The position numbers were made by a program, and so were the translations under genes. Shown here one piece after another: positions 17,481 to 26,994 of a stretch of 64,000 nucleotides of DNA (position 1 is its first letter; the number at the start of each line of letters is the position of its first letter). The notes under the pieces are model-generated. The model was not told the origin of the DNA and did no database searches. It saw nothing but the letters and a program-made list of their open reading frames with translations. This DNA is from Syntrophomonas sp. (GTDB lineage: Bacteria > Bacillota > Syntrophomonadia > Syntrophomonadales > Syntrophomonadaceae). The DNA lies in contig JAENYG010000004.1 of the NCBI GenBank assembly GCA_016841875.1, forward strand, positions 1 through 64,000, given 5' to 3'.

Positions 17481-18146
17481 CTAAAAATGGTCAAGCCGCG
17501 CCGCATCCCGCAGCGATTTAACTGCCTCTCCCACATTTCCAGCCCCAAAAATGTAAGACCCGGAGACCAGGACATTACATCCGGCTGCTATAACCTGCCG
17601 GGCAGTTTTATCATTGATTCCCCCATCAACCTGCAGATAAGCTGTGGAACCGCAGCTGTCCATCATTTCTCTCACCTGCTGGAGCTTGCGAATTACCGAG
17701 GGGATAAATTTCTGACCTCCGAACCCGGGGTTTACACTCATCAATAACACCAGGTCTACTTCTTCAATAATATTTTCTAATACATTTACCGGGGTAGCCG
17801 GATTAATTGCTACTCCTGCCTTTAACCCGTTATCTTGAATCAATCTAATTACCCGGTGTAAATGGGTGCAGGCCTCGCTGTGAATCCCAATTAAATCGGC
17901 TCCTGCTTCTATAAAGGCCGGTATTAGTTGTTCCGGTTTTTCGATCATTAAATGAACATCCAGGAAAAGGCGGGTATTCTTTTTAATAGCAGCAACAACG
18001 GGTGGACCGATGGTAAGGTTGGGTACAAAATGCCCATCCATCACGTCTATATGCAGCCAATCAGCTCCCGCCTCTTCTACCTTCTTTATGTCCTCCTGCA
18101 GGCAGGCAAAATTAGCTGATAAAATTGAGGGGGCAATCAATATCAT
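17481..18146 (-). CDS. rpe: Ribulose-phosphate 3-epimerase
   Basis: About 221 residues, a TIM barrel of the pentose phosphate pathway. Motifs: IAPSILSANFACL at the start, WLHIDVMDGHFVPNLTIGP with metal-binding His and Asp, LDVHLMIEKP, MSVNPGFGGQKFI, and LQVDGGIN. I chose ATG at 18146 because it overlaps the rsgA stop codon as ATGA and has GAGAGG 8 bases upstream. The GTG three codons earlier is less likely. The order prkC-rsgA-rpe is standard in Firmicutes. Confidence 0.96.
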   Translation of the reverse strand: MILIAPSILSANFACLQEDIKKVEEAGADWLHIDVMDGHFVPNLTIGPPVVAAIKKNTRLFLDVHLMIEKPEQLIPAFIEAGADLIGIHSEACTHLHRVIRLIQDNGLKAGVAINPATPVNVLENIIEEVDLVLLMSVNPGFGGQKFIPSVIRKLQQVREMMDSCGSTAYLQVDGGINDKTARQVIAAGCNVLVSGSYIFGAGNVGEAVKSLRDAARLDHF

Positions 18147-19027
18147 TTGTAACACCTCTCACTGCTAATTACTTCCTCTAACATGGTTATATAGTTATTA
18201 TACCGGAAATCAGGTATCCTTCCTTCTTCCAGGGCTTGTTTTACTCCGCATGTTCTTTCTTTATAATGCAGACAGTCTCTAAATTCACATAGCTCTGTAT
18301 ATTGATTAAAATCCGGGAAATGCACAGCTACCTCTCTTCTGGTAATAGAAGGCATATCGATGACACTAAATCCAGGTGTGTCAGCAATTAAACCTCCCGA
18401 TGCCAATGGGAATAATTCCACATGTCTGGTAGTATGCTTACCTCTTCCTATTTTAGTGCTCACTTCCTGGGTCCTGATATTCAAACCTTCACTCAGGGTG
18501 TTTAACAGGGTAGATTTTCCTGACCCTGACGGGCCGGCCATCACTGCTACCTGTCCTTTAACCGCTTCCCGTATTGCCTGGATGCCGCAGCCGGTTTTAG
18601 CTGAAGATAAAATAAAATTAAAACCTGCCGCCGGGTAGTAGTCTTTTATGAGCTTAGCCTTCTCACTTTCCGGTATATCACATTTATTAAGGACTACAAT
18701 AGGCAGGAGACGATGGTAATCGCTTAAAAAGAGCATCCGGTCAAGGAGTATTGGGCTGGGAGCAGGCCGGTCATGTGCAAATACAATAATTACAGCAGTA
18801 ACATTCGCTATTTTAGGCCGATATAATTCATTGTCTCTAGGCAGTACCTGTTCCATTATTCCCCGCTTACTATCTAATACGGTAATAATAACTCTGTCAC
18901 CGGTCAATACCTGCTGCTTAACTTTGCCTCTTAACTTGCTTTCATATATGCTGCCATCTTCATTCTGAACATAATAAAAGCCAGCTATTTTCTTAATTAT
19001 AATGCCGTTCAATTGATTGGCAGTCAT
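18143..19027 (-). CDS. rsgA: Ribosome small-subunit-dependent GTPase A
   Basis: 294 residues, a circularly permuted GTPase acting late in 30S subunit assembly. Order of motifs: an OB-fold N-terminus, NKCD (G4), then GPSGSGKSTLLNTL (G1), GRGKHTT (G2), and DTPGFS (G3). A C-terminal zinc module CEFRDCLHYKERTC follows. It is transcribed with the preceding kinase gene (24-base gap), as in other Firmicutes. Confidence 0.96.
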   Translation of the reverse strand: MTANQLNGIIIKKIAGFYYVQNEDGSIYESKLRGKVKQQVLTGDRVIITVLDSKRGIMEQVLPRDNELYRPKIANVTAVIIVFAHDRPAPSPILLDRMLFLSDYHRLLPIVVLNKCDIPESEKAKLIKDYYPAAGFNFILSSAKTGCGIQAIREAVKGQVAVMAGPSGSGKSTLLNTLSEGLNIRTQEVSTKIGRGKHTTRHVELFPLASGGLIADTPGFSVIDMPSITRREVAVHFPDFNQYTELCEFRDCLHYKERTCGVKQALEEGRIPDFRYNNYITMLEEVISSERCYK

Positions 19028-19051
19028 GCAGTTCCTCCCTTAGTGCTCTTC

Positions 19052-20878
19052 CTACAAGTTAGACGATTCGTGTTCCTGCCCGTTTAATGTCACCACATAG
19101 TTACCGGTGCCAAAGTAGTTTATAGCAATATTCACCGTATCCCCGGCCTGATGATATTCATTATAGACCTCACGCTCACCTTTAGCATCATTTACCATTA
19201 CCTGAACATTATAATAGTCCTGATCGTCAGGTAAAACAATCTTCACCACTTTAGTTTTTGCAACCGGGCCTGGCCCTTTACTTATAGTAAGATTAACTGT
19301 GCTTTCTTCATCAAGCAGTACGCCAGCGGCGGTGTCCTGCTTGATTACATAGTTACTGTAATATTCCTGGCTTTCCTCCCAGCTAATATTCCCCAGCAGG
19401 TTCAAAGCCGTCAATTTTTCCCTTGCCTTTTCTAATTCCATACCTATTAAGTTGGGCATTGCAACCCGGCTGGGTGATGGTCCCTTGCTGACCATGAGTT
19501 TAATAGCCGTACCTTGTTTATAACTGGTACCATACTTGGGGTCCTGAGACATAACGGTATCCACGTCATATTGGTCATCATATTCTTCGTCGATCAAGCC
19601 GACCTCAAATCCAGCATTTCTGATAGCCACTTTCGCGTCAGCTATTTTTTTACCCACTAGATTAGGTACCGTCTCAACCTGCGGTCCATCACTGACAGCG
19701 ACTTCTATTGGCGCTTTCTTTTTGACCTTCAGACCTTCAGCCGGCTTCTGACTAATTATTCGGTCCTTCTCAACCTCATCATCATAGTTGCGTGCTTTAA
19801 TGCTCATGGTTAAACCACTATCCAACAAGGTTTTATTGGCATCTTCCATGGTCATTCCCACAATATCAGGGACTACTATTTCTTCTCCGAAAAAAGAAGA
19901 GCTGAAATTATAAGCAAGCCCAGAAAACAAACCTATCAGGGCTGCTAGTATTAATATTATGCCCACCGGGCTCAACTTCCTTTTTTTTGTCAAGCTATCA
20001 CCTTCCCCAACTTCCATAAAGCCATTATTAATAATCACTTCACCATTGCCTCTGGCATGCATGTTAGCTTGAACCTGCAGGAGGTCTTCACTCATTTCCC
20101 ATGCTGATGCATATCTATGTGCTGGCACCTTTTCCATAGCCTTGAGTACTATCTTTTCCAGAGGAAGAGGAATGAGAGGATTGCTTATGCGAGGTGACTG
20201 AGGTTCATCATGAATATGTTTAAGTGCTACCGTTATCATGCTTTCAGCATCAAAAGGCGGTTTTCCAGTAAGCATCTCATACAATACGCATCCCAGAGAG
20301 TATATGTCGGTAGCCGGGCTGACTGGATCTCCTTTGGCCTGTTCAGGGGAAATGTAGTAAACCGATCCTTCGATATCTCCACCAAAGGTAATAGTTTTCT
20401 TGTTGACTGCCTGGGCAATGCCAAAATCAGCTACTTTTACCGTTCCCTGGGTAGTTATAAGTATATTATGCGGTTTTATATCTCGGTGAATAATTCCCCG
20501 CTCATGTGCGTGCTGAATCCCATAACATATCATAATTGCTATATCAACAGCCTTTTTTACCGGCAGTGGTGCTTGATCACTGATTATACGCTGCAGAGTC
20601 TGCCCCTCGATATATTCCATAACGATATAGTGTATGTCGTCTTCTTGTCCTACATCAAATATATTGACAATGTTAGGATGTGATAGACGGGCAGCGGCAA
20701 GAGCTTCTGTCCTAAATTTATGAACAAAATTCTTATCCTGGGAAAATTCTTCCTTGAGTATTTTGACAGCTACCACCCTATCAAGAATTCGGCAATGAGC
20801 AGTAAATACGTCTGCCATACCACCTTCGCCGATTTTTTCCCTTAATTCGTACCTTTCGCCTAATACAGTGCCTACCAA
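19052..20878 (-). CDS. prkC: PASTA-domain serine/threonine protein kinase
   Basis: 608 residues. A Hanks-type kinase domain (about 10-270) has GEGGMADVF, VAVKIL, HRDIKPHNI and the metal-binding DFG in VADFGIAQ. One membrane segment is at about 305-325. Three PASTA repeats follow, starting near VVPDIVGMTM, TVPNLVGKKI and AMPNLIGMEL, and then a tail of about 70 residues. PASTA modules bind peptidoglycan fragments. In Bacillus this kinase triggers spore germination and acts in cell-wall control. It is paired with the prpC phosphatase 15 bases upstream. Confidence 0.96.
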   Translation of the reverse strand: MVGTVLGERYELREKIGEGGMADVFTAHCRILDRVVAVKILKEEFSQDKNFVHKFRTEALAAARLSHPNIVNIFDVGQEDDIHYIVMEYIEGQTLQRIISDQAPLPVKKAVDIAIMICYGIQHAHERGIIHRDIKPHNILITTQGTVKVADFGIAQAVNKKTITFGGDIEGSVYYISPEQAKGDPVSPATDIYSLGCVLYEMLTGKPPFDAESMITVALKHIHDEPQSPRISNPLIPLPLEKIVLKAMEKVPAHRYASAWEMSEDLLQVQANMHARGNGEVIINNGFMEVGEGDSLTKKRKLSPVGIILILAALIGLFSGLAYNFSSSFFGEEIVVPDIVGMTMEDANKTLLDSGLTMSIKARNYDDEVEKDRIISQKPAEGLKVKKKAPIEVAVSDGPQVETVPNLVGKKIADAKVAIRNAGFEVGLIDEEYDDQYDVDTVMSQDPKYGTSYKQGTAIKLMVSKGPSPSRVAMPNLIGMELEKAREKLTALNLLGNISWEESQEYYSNYVIKQDTAAGVLLDEESTVNLTISKGPGPVAKTKVVKIVLPDDQDYYNVQVMVNDAKGEREVYNEYHQAGDTVNIAINYFGTGNYVVTLNGQEHESSNL

Positions 20879-20893
20879 AGTATTAACCCCCTA

Positions 20894-21604
20894 TTACACT
20901 AGTATCAGTATTACCGTTATATTATCATAACCACCATTGTTCAGAGCACTGGCTATCAGTTTTTGTGCCGCTCCTTCAATGTCAGGTCCAAATTCATTAA
21001 TTATTGATAATATTTCATCCTCATCAAGCATATCAGATAAGCCATCTGTACAAAGCAGGATGACATCACGCGGAACTACTGTTTCAATTAGATGGTCGAT
21101 CATAACCTCTTCTTCAATACCTAGAGCCCTGGTGAGCACATGATTATAGGCATTATTGCCCATTTCTTCAGGTTTTAGCAGTCCATCTTCCATCATCTGC
21201 TCGGCCAGAGTATGGTCTTTGGTTAACTTCTTGATCCCGGTTTCATTTACGAGATACAACCTGCTGTCCCCAACATGAGAAACGAGCAGCTCCTGCTCTT
21301 TCAATATGGCAGCAGTTATGGTTGTTCCCATTTCAAACAGCTCCGGGTTTTTTTTACTGCAAGATCTGATAGCTTTATTAGCCCGGGTTACACTTTCGTT
21401 TAACCATTTAACCGACTCCTGCTGGTTAAATAATACTAAAGAATCTTTAAAAGCCTGAACAGCCAGGGTGGAAGCTACATCTCCGCCTTTATGGCCTCCC
21501 ATGCCGTCGCAAACCATACAAAGCCCTATCGCTTCCTCTATCAGAAGACGGTCTTCATTTGATTTCCTTACCAGTCCGATATCTGTTAATCCTGTTGCCT
21601 GCAT
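20894..21604 (-). CDS. prpC: PP2C-type Ser/Thr protein phosphatase
   Basis: 236 residues with the PPM metal-binding aspartates in VCDGMGGHKGGDVAS, GDSRLYLV, CTDGLSDML and GGYDNITVIL. The N-terminal GLVRKSNEDRLL loop is the usual bacterial form. It is expected to counteract the PASTA kinase encoded next in the operon. Confidence 0.96.
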   Translation of the reverse strand: MQATGLTDIGLVRKSNEDRLLIEEAIGLCMVCDGMGGHKGGDVASTLAVQAFKDSLVLFNQQESVKWLNESVTRANKAIRSCSKKNPELFEMGTTITAAILKEQELLVSHVGDSRLYLVNETGIKKLTKDHTLAEQMMEDGLLKPEEMGNNAYNHVLTRALGIEEEVMIDHLIETVVPRDVILLCTDGLSDMLDEDEILSIINEFGPDIEGAAQKLIASALNNGGYDNITVILILV

Positions 21605-21645
21605 ATACCTTGACTCCCTAAAAATAATAAAATACCCACTTACTT

Positions 21646-22731
21646 TTAACTCTTATAGATGATGCCCGGGTCTGCCCTCAGCTGCCCGCAGGCAGCCATA
21701 ATGTCTGCACCTTTTTCTTCTCGCACCGTCACATTGATTCCGCCTTCCATCAGCCAGCTGTAGAAATGCTGAATTTTTTGTTTTGACGGCTTTGTGAAAC
21801 TGAGACCGACAACTTCATTATATGGGATTAAATTTACATTGGCCAGCAGCGGTTTAACCAATTTGATCATATTGTCAGCATCCCGCCTGCTTATATTCAC
21901 TTCATCCAGCATTACATATTCAAAAGTTACTCTGCGATTAGTTTCAGATATATAGTACTCTATCGCATCTATCAAAGCATCCAGAGGGTATTTCCTGTTC
22001 AATGGCACCAGTTGGTTTCTTAGTTCATCATCACAGGCATGCAGCGAAACAGCCAGCGTTACCTGCAGTTCTTCCTGAGCTAATCTCCTTATTCCATTTA
22101 CTTCCCCGGAAGTAGATACAGTAATGTGCCTCTGTCCAATATTTAATCCCTTGGGGTGATTGAGCATCTGTATCGACTTAATCATTTGGTCATAATTGAG
22201 AAACGGCTCTCCCATGCCCATGTATACAACGTTACTAATAATATTTTCTTCGTTAGTTTTCAGTTTCCTCTTTAATTCTCTTTTTGAGCCAAGTACCTGG
22301 CCTATTATTTCATAATAATCCATATTTCTTTGAAAACCTGCTTGCCCGGTAGCACAAAAACTGCAGCCAATAGGACAGCCTACCTGAGTCGATATACATA
22401 GAGTGTACCTGCAGTCTTTTTCCTGGCCCTGAGGGATAAGTACCGTTTCAATTCTTTTTTTGTCCCGCAGCTCGAGCAGGTACTTTCGAGTTCCATCAGC
22501 TGCTACCCTCTGCTTTAATACTCGGGGAATGGATATTCTGGCGGTCAAATCAAGTTTTTTACGCAATTCCCGCGGCAGATCACTCATATCGTAAAATGAA
22601 TTTGTCTCTTTAACGTAAATCCATTTAAAGAGCTGCCTGCCTCTGAACGCAGGTTCTCCCATTTCCGTCATGTACTCCTGAAGTTCTTCTATACTTTTGC
22701 CCAGCAATTCATCTTTTATTGACGAAACCAT
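21646..22731 (-). CDS. rlmN: 23S rRNA/tRNA adenine C2-methyltransferase
   Basis: 361 residues, a dual-cysteine radical SAM enzyme that methylates A2503 of 23S rRNA and A37 of some tRNAs. The cluster motif is CPIGCSFCATG. The catalytic Cys near the C-terminus lies in GADIMAACGQL, preceded by the VTVREEKG loop. It follows rsmB with 6 bases between the genes and sits in the usual def-fmt-rsmB-rlmN-prpC order. Confidence 0.97.
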   Translation of the reverse strand: MVSSIKDELLGKSIEELQEYMTEMGEPAFRGRQLFKWIYVKETNSFYDMSDLPRELRKKLDLTARISIPRVLKQRVAADGTRKYLLELRDKKRIETVLIPQGQEKDCRYTLCISTQVGCPIGCSFCATGQAGFQRNMDYYEIIGQVLGSKRELKRKLKTNEENIISNVVYMGMGEPFLNYDQMIKSIQMLNHPKGLNIGQRHITVSTSGEVNGIRRLAQEELQVTLAVSLHACDDELRNQLVPLNRKYPLDALIDAIEYYISETNRRVTFEYVMLDEVNISRRDADNMIKLVKPLLANVNLIPYNEVVGLSFTKPSKQKIQHFYSWLMEGGINVTVREEKGADIMAACGQLRADPGIIYKS

Positions 22732-22737
22732 AGTTAT

Positions 22738-24120
22738 TTACCTTATCCTCCTCATTAATGCATAAAACATCCCGTCCGTATCATACTTACCGGGCATAAT
22801 AGTCAACATGCCTTTTGATGCCTGCTGCCGGTCCTTTTCATCCAGTCCCCAAAAACTTATCCGGTCCTCAAACCCTTCCAGAACCAATGTCCGGTCATTT
22901 ATAATATCCATTACCCTATGTTCATTTTCATCCGGGTTAATGGTACAAGTTGCATATAAGAGAAGTCCACCCGATACCAGCAGTTCTGCTGCCTTCCTGA
23001 GCATTTTCCCTTGTATTTCACATAGTTCCCTGATATCCTGCGGCTTTTTCCTCCAGCGCGCATCAGGGCGTCGGTTCAAAACTCCCAGTCCCGAACACGG
23101 AGCATCCAGAAGAATACGGTCAGCTTTCTGTTCATCATCACCTAAATCAAATACACTGCGAACATAGGCGTCAGCTATGCCGATCCCTAATCTCTGGCAA
23201 TTTTGCTTTAGCATATCGATTTTTTGCGGATATATATCGAAAGCTGCTATCCGACCTGTATTCTGCATATATTCTGCCATGTGGGTAGTTTTACCGCCTA
23301 CCCCTGCACATAGATCATATACTCTATCTCCCGAACTTGGATTCAGAATAGCTGCAGCAAGCATGGAAGAATCATTTTGCACATAGAAATTACCTGTTTC
23401 ATAGGTTTTAAGCCTGCTAATCGAGTTGTTTAAATCTTTTATAACCACACCCCAAGGGGTTCTTATACTAGGTGAACATGCGACTCCTTCCGATTCCAAT
23501 AAATGAATCAAGTCAGCTCTGGAACAGCGCAGACTATTATTCCGAAATATCAGTGGTGCCGGAGTATTATTGTACTTCAATAAACTTTCACTGTCCTGTT
23601 TACCATATAGATCTAAAAACAATTCTACCATCCATTCTGGATGAGAATAATACACAGCCAGATATTCTATTTCATCGCCAGGCCAGGTAAGTTTATCTTT
23701 ACTGCGGATTATATTACGCAATACAGCATTTACTACCCTGCTTAGAACGGATTGTTTAGTTTTTACCCGGGTCAATTCAACGGCATCATTTACACAGGCG
23801 TAGTCCGGAATACTATCCATGCAAAGAAGCTGGTATACAGACATACGCAGAATATTTCTAACCCAGGGATTCTGTTTCTGGATTCCTTTCTTCACAAAAA
23901 GATTAAGCACCCAGTCCAGGCGCTTAATCATCCTTATCGTGCCATTCACTATTTCGCTAACGTTCCTTCTCTCCTGTACCGTCAATGCAGATGCGGACAA
24001 TGCTTTATCAAGCGCCAGATTTGTATACGCACCTTTCTCGTTTACGTCATTAATTACCTTTAATGCCAATTCTCGAGTAGAACTTATACCGGAATCGGTT
24101 TTCTTATCCAAACATTTCAC
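22738..24120 (-). CDS. rsmB: 16S rRNA m5C967 methyltransferase
   Basis: 460 residues. A NusB-like N-terminal domain (about 15-140), then a PUA-like linker, and an NSUN methyltransferase domain with VYDLCAGVGGKTTHMAE for SAM, LLDAPCSGLGVLNRRPDARW with one catalytic Cys, and LLYATCTINPDENE with the other. It belongs to the fmt/def cluster and is 14 bases from the upstream gene. Confidence 0.96.
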   Translation of the reverse strand: MKCLDKKTDSGISSTRELALKVINDVNEKGAYTNLALDKALSASALTVQERRNVSEIVNGTIRMIKRLDWVLNLFVKKGIQKQNPWVRNILRMSVYQLLCMDSIPDYACVNDAVELTRVKTKQSVLSRVVNAVLRNIIRSKDKLTWPGDEIEYLAVYYSHPEWMVELFLDLYGKQDSESLLKYNNTPAPLIFRNNSLRCSRADLIHLLESEGVACSPSIRTPWGVVIKDLNNSISRLKTYETGNFYVQNDSSMLAAAILNPSSGDRVYDLCAGVGGKTTHMAEYMQNTGRIAAFDIYPQKIDMLKQNCQRLGIGIADAYVRSVFDLGDDEQKADRILLDAPCSGLGVLNRRPDARWRKKPQDIRELCEIQGKMLRKAAELLVSGGLLLYATCTINPDENEHRVMDIINDRTLVLEGFEDRISFWGLDEKDRQQASKGMLTIMPGKYDTDGMFYALMRRIR

Positions 24121-24134
24121 CTCAACTGTATTAT

Positions 24135-24809
24135 TTAGTTGTCATTACCACCGGTAAATATCAGTAAATAGTATAACAGACTGGACACTGCCGACAGGGT
24201 TGCTGCCAGATAGGTCAAGGCCGCTGCTCCCAGGACGCTCTTCACCCCGGGCAGTTCGGCATTACTCACCAGTCCATTCTCACTCAGCAAGGTTACCGCT
24301 CTTCTGGATGCATTTATCTCTACTGGCAGAGTAACCAGGTGGAAAAGTACTACTACTGAAAATAATATAATGCCTAGAAAAACCAGTCCCAGATTGTTCA
24401 GGAAAAAACCGATCAGCAAAATCGGAAATGATGCTGATGAGGAAAAGTTGGTAACGGGCACTAATTTATGCCTGATTTCAAGCAGACCGTAATGATCACG
24501 ATGCTGCAAGGCATGACCCACTTCATGTGCTGCGACACCTATGGCTGATATAGAATTACTTCTATATACCGATTCGGACAGTCTTACGGTTCTGGATTGT
24601 GGATCATAATGGTCAGACAGATTGCCTGCTACCGGTTCTACTTTGATCGTCAAATTGTTCCTTCTTAATATAGTGCCTGCGACATCAGCACCGGTGGTTC
24701 CCCGTGACGAACGTACCTGGGAATACTTATTAAAAGTGGAAGTCACTTTATATTGCGCATAAATTGATAATATCAAAGCGGGCAGGATAAACATTAAATA
24801 TCCCATCAA
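24135..24809 (-). CDS. Membrane zinc metallopeptidase (YugP-like)
   Basis: 224 residues. An N-terminal membrane segment, a metalloprotease domain with the HExxH zinc motif in GVAAHEVGHALQHRDHYGLL, and three further membrane segments in the C-terminal half. The family (neutral zinc metallopeptidase, YugP) is common in this gene context in Clostridia, and the substrate is unknown. It overlaps the DUF116 gene by 4 bases, so the two are coupled. Confidence 0.9.
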   Translation of the reverse strand: MMGYLMFILPALILSIYAQYKVTSTFNKYSQVRSSRGTTGADVAGTILRRNNLTIKVEPVAGNLSDHYDPQSRTVRLSESVYRSNSISAIGVAAHEVGHALQHRDHYGLLEIRHKLVPVTNFSSSASFPILLIGFFLNNLGLVFLGIILFSVVVLFHLVTLPVEINASRRAVTLLSENGLVSNAELPGVKSVLGAAALTYLAATLSAVSSLLYYLLIFTGGNDN

Positions 24810-25558
24810 TTTACCCCTTTCATAATAGTCCTAAACGCCTGGTCAACCTGATCCAGGCATACATCGGTGTTCATACAAGGTCCATTAGGTCGGGAATTTA
24901 GAACTCCCATTACCGGCATCCCACTGGTGTCCTGAATCCCTGCCGCCAGGTCTCTCTCGCAGGCTACCGCAATAACTGCCCGCGGCCTGACCTCTTCTAT
25001 CCATTTTCTGGCCAGGGTGCCTCCCGTAGCAACCTTCAATACTGCATTATATCTAGCGCCCAGTTCCCTTAACTGCCCAATGGGACATTTACCGCAGTTT
25101 TTGCAATTATTAATGTCAATAGTGATCTTGAACGGACAATCACTGTTCTGCAGACAGTGCGGCAGGAGCATCAATATCTTGTCACCGGGAAGTATTTTCT
25201 TTGATGCTACTATATAATTATTAACTGAAATAAATGACTTTAATATTTTATCTCTTTCAAACCCCATCAATCTTCCAATAACTAGTGCAATTGGAAATAA
25301 CAGTTCGTTGGCCCACAGGGTTATTTTTTCCAGGGAAGGCATAGTCTTGGATCTCATTATCATTATCACCGTAGCCAGGATACCAATGCCCAGGATCAAA
25401 AATATTATTCCCAGGACTACCGCAACGATTATCAGCATTATCTGGCTGATTATAATATCTCGGTTCACGATAACATACCAGATCATTAATGCTATGGCCA
25501 TTTCAAAGAGCAGGCTTGCTGCCAGTAATCCTACGTAGATTCGTTTTTTGGTCTCCAT
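24806..25558 (-). CDS. DUF116 family membrane protein with Cys cluster
   Basis: 250 residues. Two N-terminal membrane segments are followed by a cytoplasmic domain with a Cys-rich cluster CKNCGKCPIG that may bind zinc or an Fe-S cluster. Other cysteines lie in CLQNSDCPF, VACERDLAAGI and NGPCMNTDVC. DUF116 proteins are typical neighbours of fmt in Clostridia but have no established function. It is translationally coupled to the following protease gene. Confidence 0.9.
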   Translation of the reverse strand: METKKRIYVGLLAASLLFEMAIALMIWYVIVNRDIIISQIMLIIVAVVLGIIFLILGIGILATVIMIMRSKTMPSLEKITLWANELLFPIALVIGRLMGFERDKILKSFISVNNYIVASKKILPGDKILMLLPHCLQNSDCPFKITIDINNCKNCGKCPIGQLRELGARYNAVLKVATGGTLARKWIEEVRPRAVIAVACERDLAAGIQDTSGMPVMGVLNSRPNGPCMNTDVCLDQVDQAFRTIMKGVN

Positions 25559-25571
25559 ACCGTCAGCCTCC

Positions 25572-26504
25572 TTATATGCCCAGGAGTTTACCCGTTATCC
25601 CCTTATATCCTCGCAGAAAATCGACTGCCTTGATGCGATTTTTTCCTTCCTTTTGAACTTCGAGTACTTCCAGCAGTTTATCGCCTGTTTTAACCACAAA
25701 GCCATCCTTACTCAAGCTCACAACCTGTCCAATTTCACCATCAACATATTCATTTATTACCCGACTGAGGAATATTTTGATTTTTCCATCATCCAGCCAG
25801 GTATAGGCTCCGGGCATCGGACTCAAAGCCCTGATTTGATTAAATATTTTTATGTTCGGGTCACTCCAGTTTATTAATTCATCCTCTCGTCTCAGCATAT
25901 GAGCATAAGTAGCCCGAGAATCATCCTGCTTGGTCCTTTTTATCGGGCCTTGTTCAATTTCAGATATAACCTGTATTAACAAATCTGCCCCTATCTCGGC
26001 CAGCATGTTTTCCAACGCCCCATGGTCCATATCATCACTTATTTCCACCACTGTTTGCTTTATAATATCTCCGGTATCTAAACCCTTATCCATGTACATA
26101 ATCGTAACACCGCTTGAATGTTCTCCGGCCATTAACGCGCGCTGTATGGGAGCAGCACCTCGGTACTCGGGTAAAATGGAGGCATGTACATTAATACATC
26201 CCCAAGGTGGATATTCTAGTATAGATTCTGGTATTATCTGGCCGTAGGAGGCTACTGCTATAATTTCCGGATCCCATTCCCGAATGTTTGCCAGTGCTTC
26301 ATCTGATTTTATGTTATTAGTCTGGTATATTTCCAGCCCCAGACTAAGTGCTATTTCTTTGATAGGTGTAGGACTAAGCTTTTTGCCTCGGCCTTTGGCC
26401 TTATCAGGCTGACTTACAACTGCAGCTATCTGATGTCCGCTCTGCTTTAATTTAACCAGGGAGGGAACCGCAAATATAGATGTTCCCATGAAGACTACTC
26501 TCAT
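25572..26504 (-). CDS. fmt: Methionyl-tRNA formyltransferase
   Basis: 310 residues. Formylates initiator Met-tRNA with 10-formyl-THF. The catalytic Asn-His-Asp set is in GCINVHASILPEYRGAAPI and in MDKGLDTGDII. The loop around VVSQPDKAKGRGKKLSPTPIK is the usual tRNA-binding insert. The C-terminal domain begins near residue 205. It lies 16 bases after def in the operon. Confidence 0.97.
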   Translation of the reverse strand: MRVVFMGTSIFAVPSLVKLKQSGHQIAAVVSQPDKAKGRGKKLSPTPIKEIALSLGLEIYQTNNIKSDEALANIREWDPEIIAVASYGQIIPESILEYPPWGCINVHASILPEYRGAAPIQRALMAGEHSSGVTIMYMDKGLDTGDIIKQTVVEISDDMDHGALENMLAEIGADLLIQVISEIEQGPIKRTKQDDSRATYAHMLRREDELINWSDPNIKIFNQIRALSPMPGAYTWLDDGKIKIFLSRVINEYVDGEIGQVVSLSKDGFVVKTGDKLLEVLEVQKEGKNRIKAVDFLRGYKGITGKLLGI

Positions 26505-26520
26505 ACCTTAATCCTCCATT

Positions 26521-26985
26521 TTAAATGGGTTCCTTACGAGTCTCAATAGCTTTGTCTATAAATAATATCCCATCCAAATGATCGATTTCGTGCTGAAAGG
26601 CTCGGGCTAGCAGGCCAGTACCTTCCAGAGTCATTTCTTCACCCCGTCGATTAAGAGCCTTTACCACGACCTTTTCAGCCCGCTTAACAATACCCACTAT
26701 ACCGGGAACGCTTAAACAGCCCTCGCTGGCGATTTCTTCACCCTCTTGCTCTATTACTTCCGGATTAATTAGTTCCATATAATTATCTCCGGTATCTATC
26801 ACTACCAAGCGTTTGGATATTCCGATTTGCGGCGCAGCTAAACCTACTCCATTTTCAGCATACAGAGTATCCTTCATATTATCCAAAACCCGAAAAACGC
26901 CTTCATTTATTTTGTTAACCGGCCTGGCCTCAGCTCGCAGAACTTCATCCGGCATGGTCACAACTTTATAAACTGCCATTTGCAT
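26521..26985 (-). CDS. def: Peptide deformylase
   Basis: 154 residues. Removes formyl from nascent peptides. The three motifs are GVGLAAPQIG, EGCLSVPG (Cys metal ligand) and QHEIDHLDG (HExxH). Two possible starts: ATG at 26985 lies 4 bases from GGAGG, and ATG at 26979 lies 10 bases away. The second fits the family's MAVYKVV-like beginning. Confidence 0.97.
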   Translation of the reverse strand: MQMAVYKVVTMPDEVLRAEARPVNKINEGVFRVLDNMKDTLYAENGVGLAAPQIGISKRLVVIDTGDNYMELINPEVIEQEGEEIASEGCLSVPGIVGIVKRAEKVVVKALNRRGEEMTLEGTGLLARAFQHEIDHLDGILFIDKAIETRKEPI

Positions 26986-26994
26986 GAATCCTCC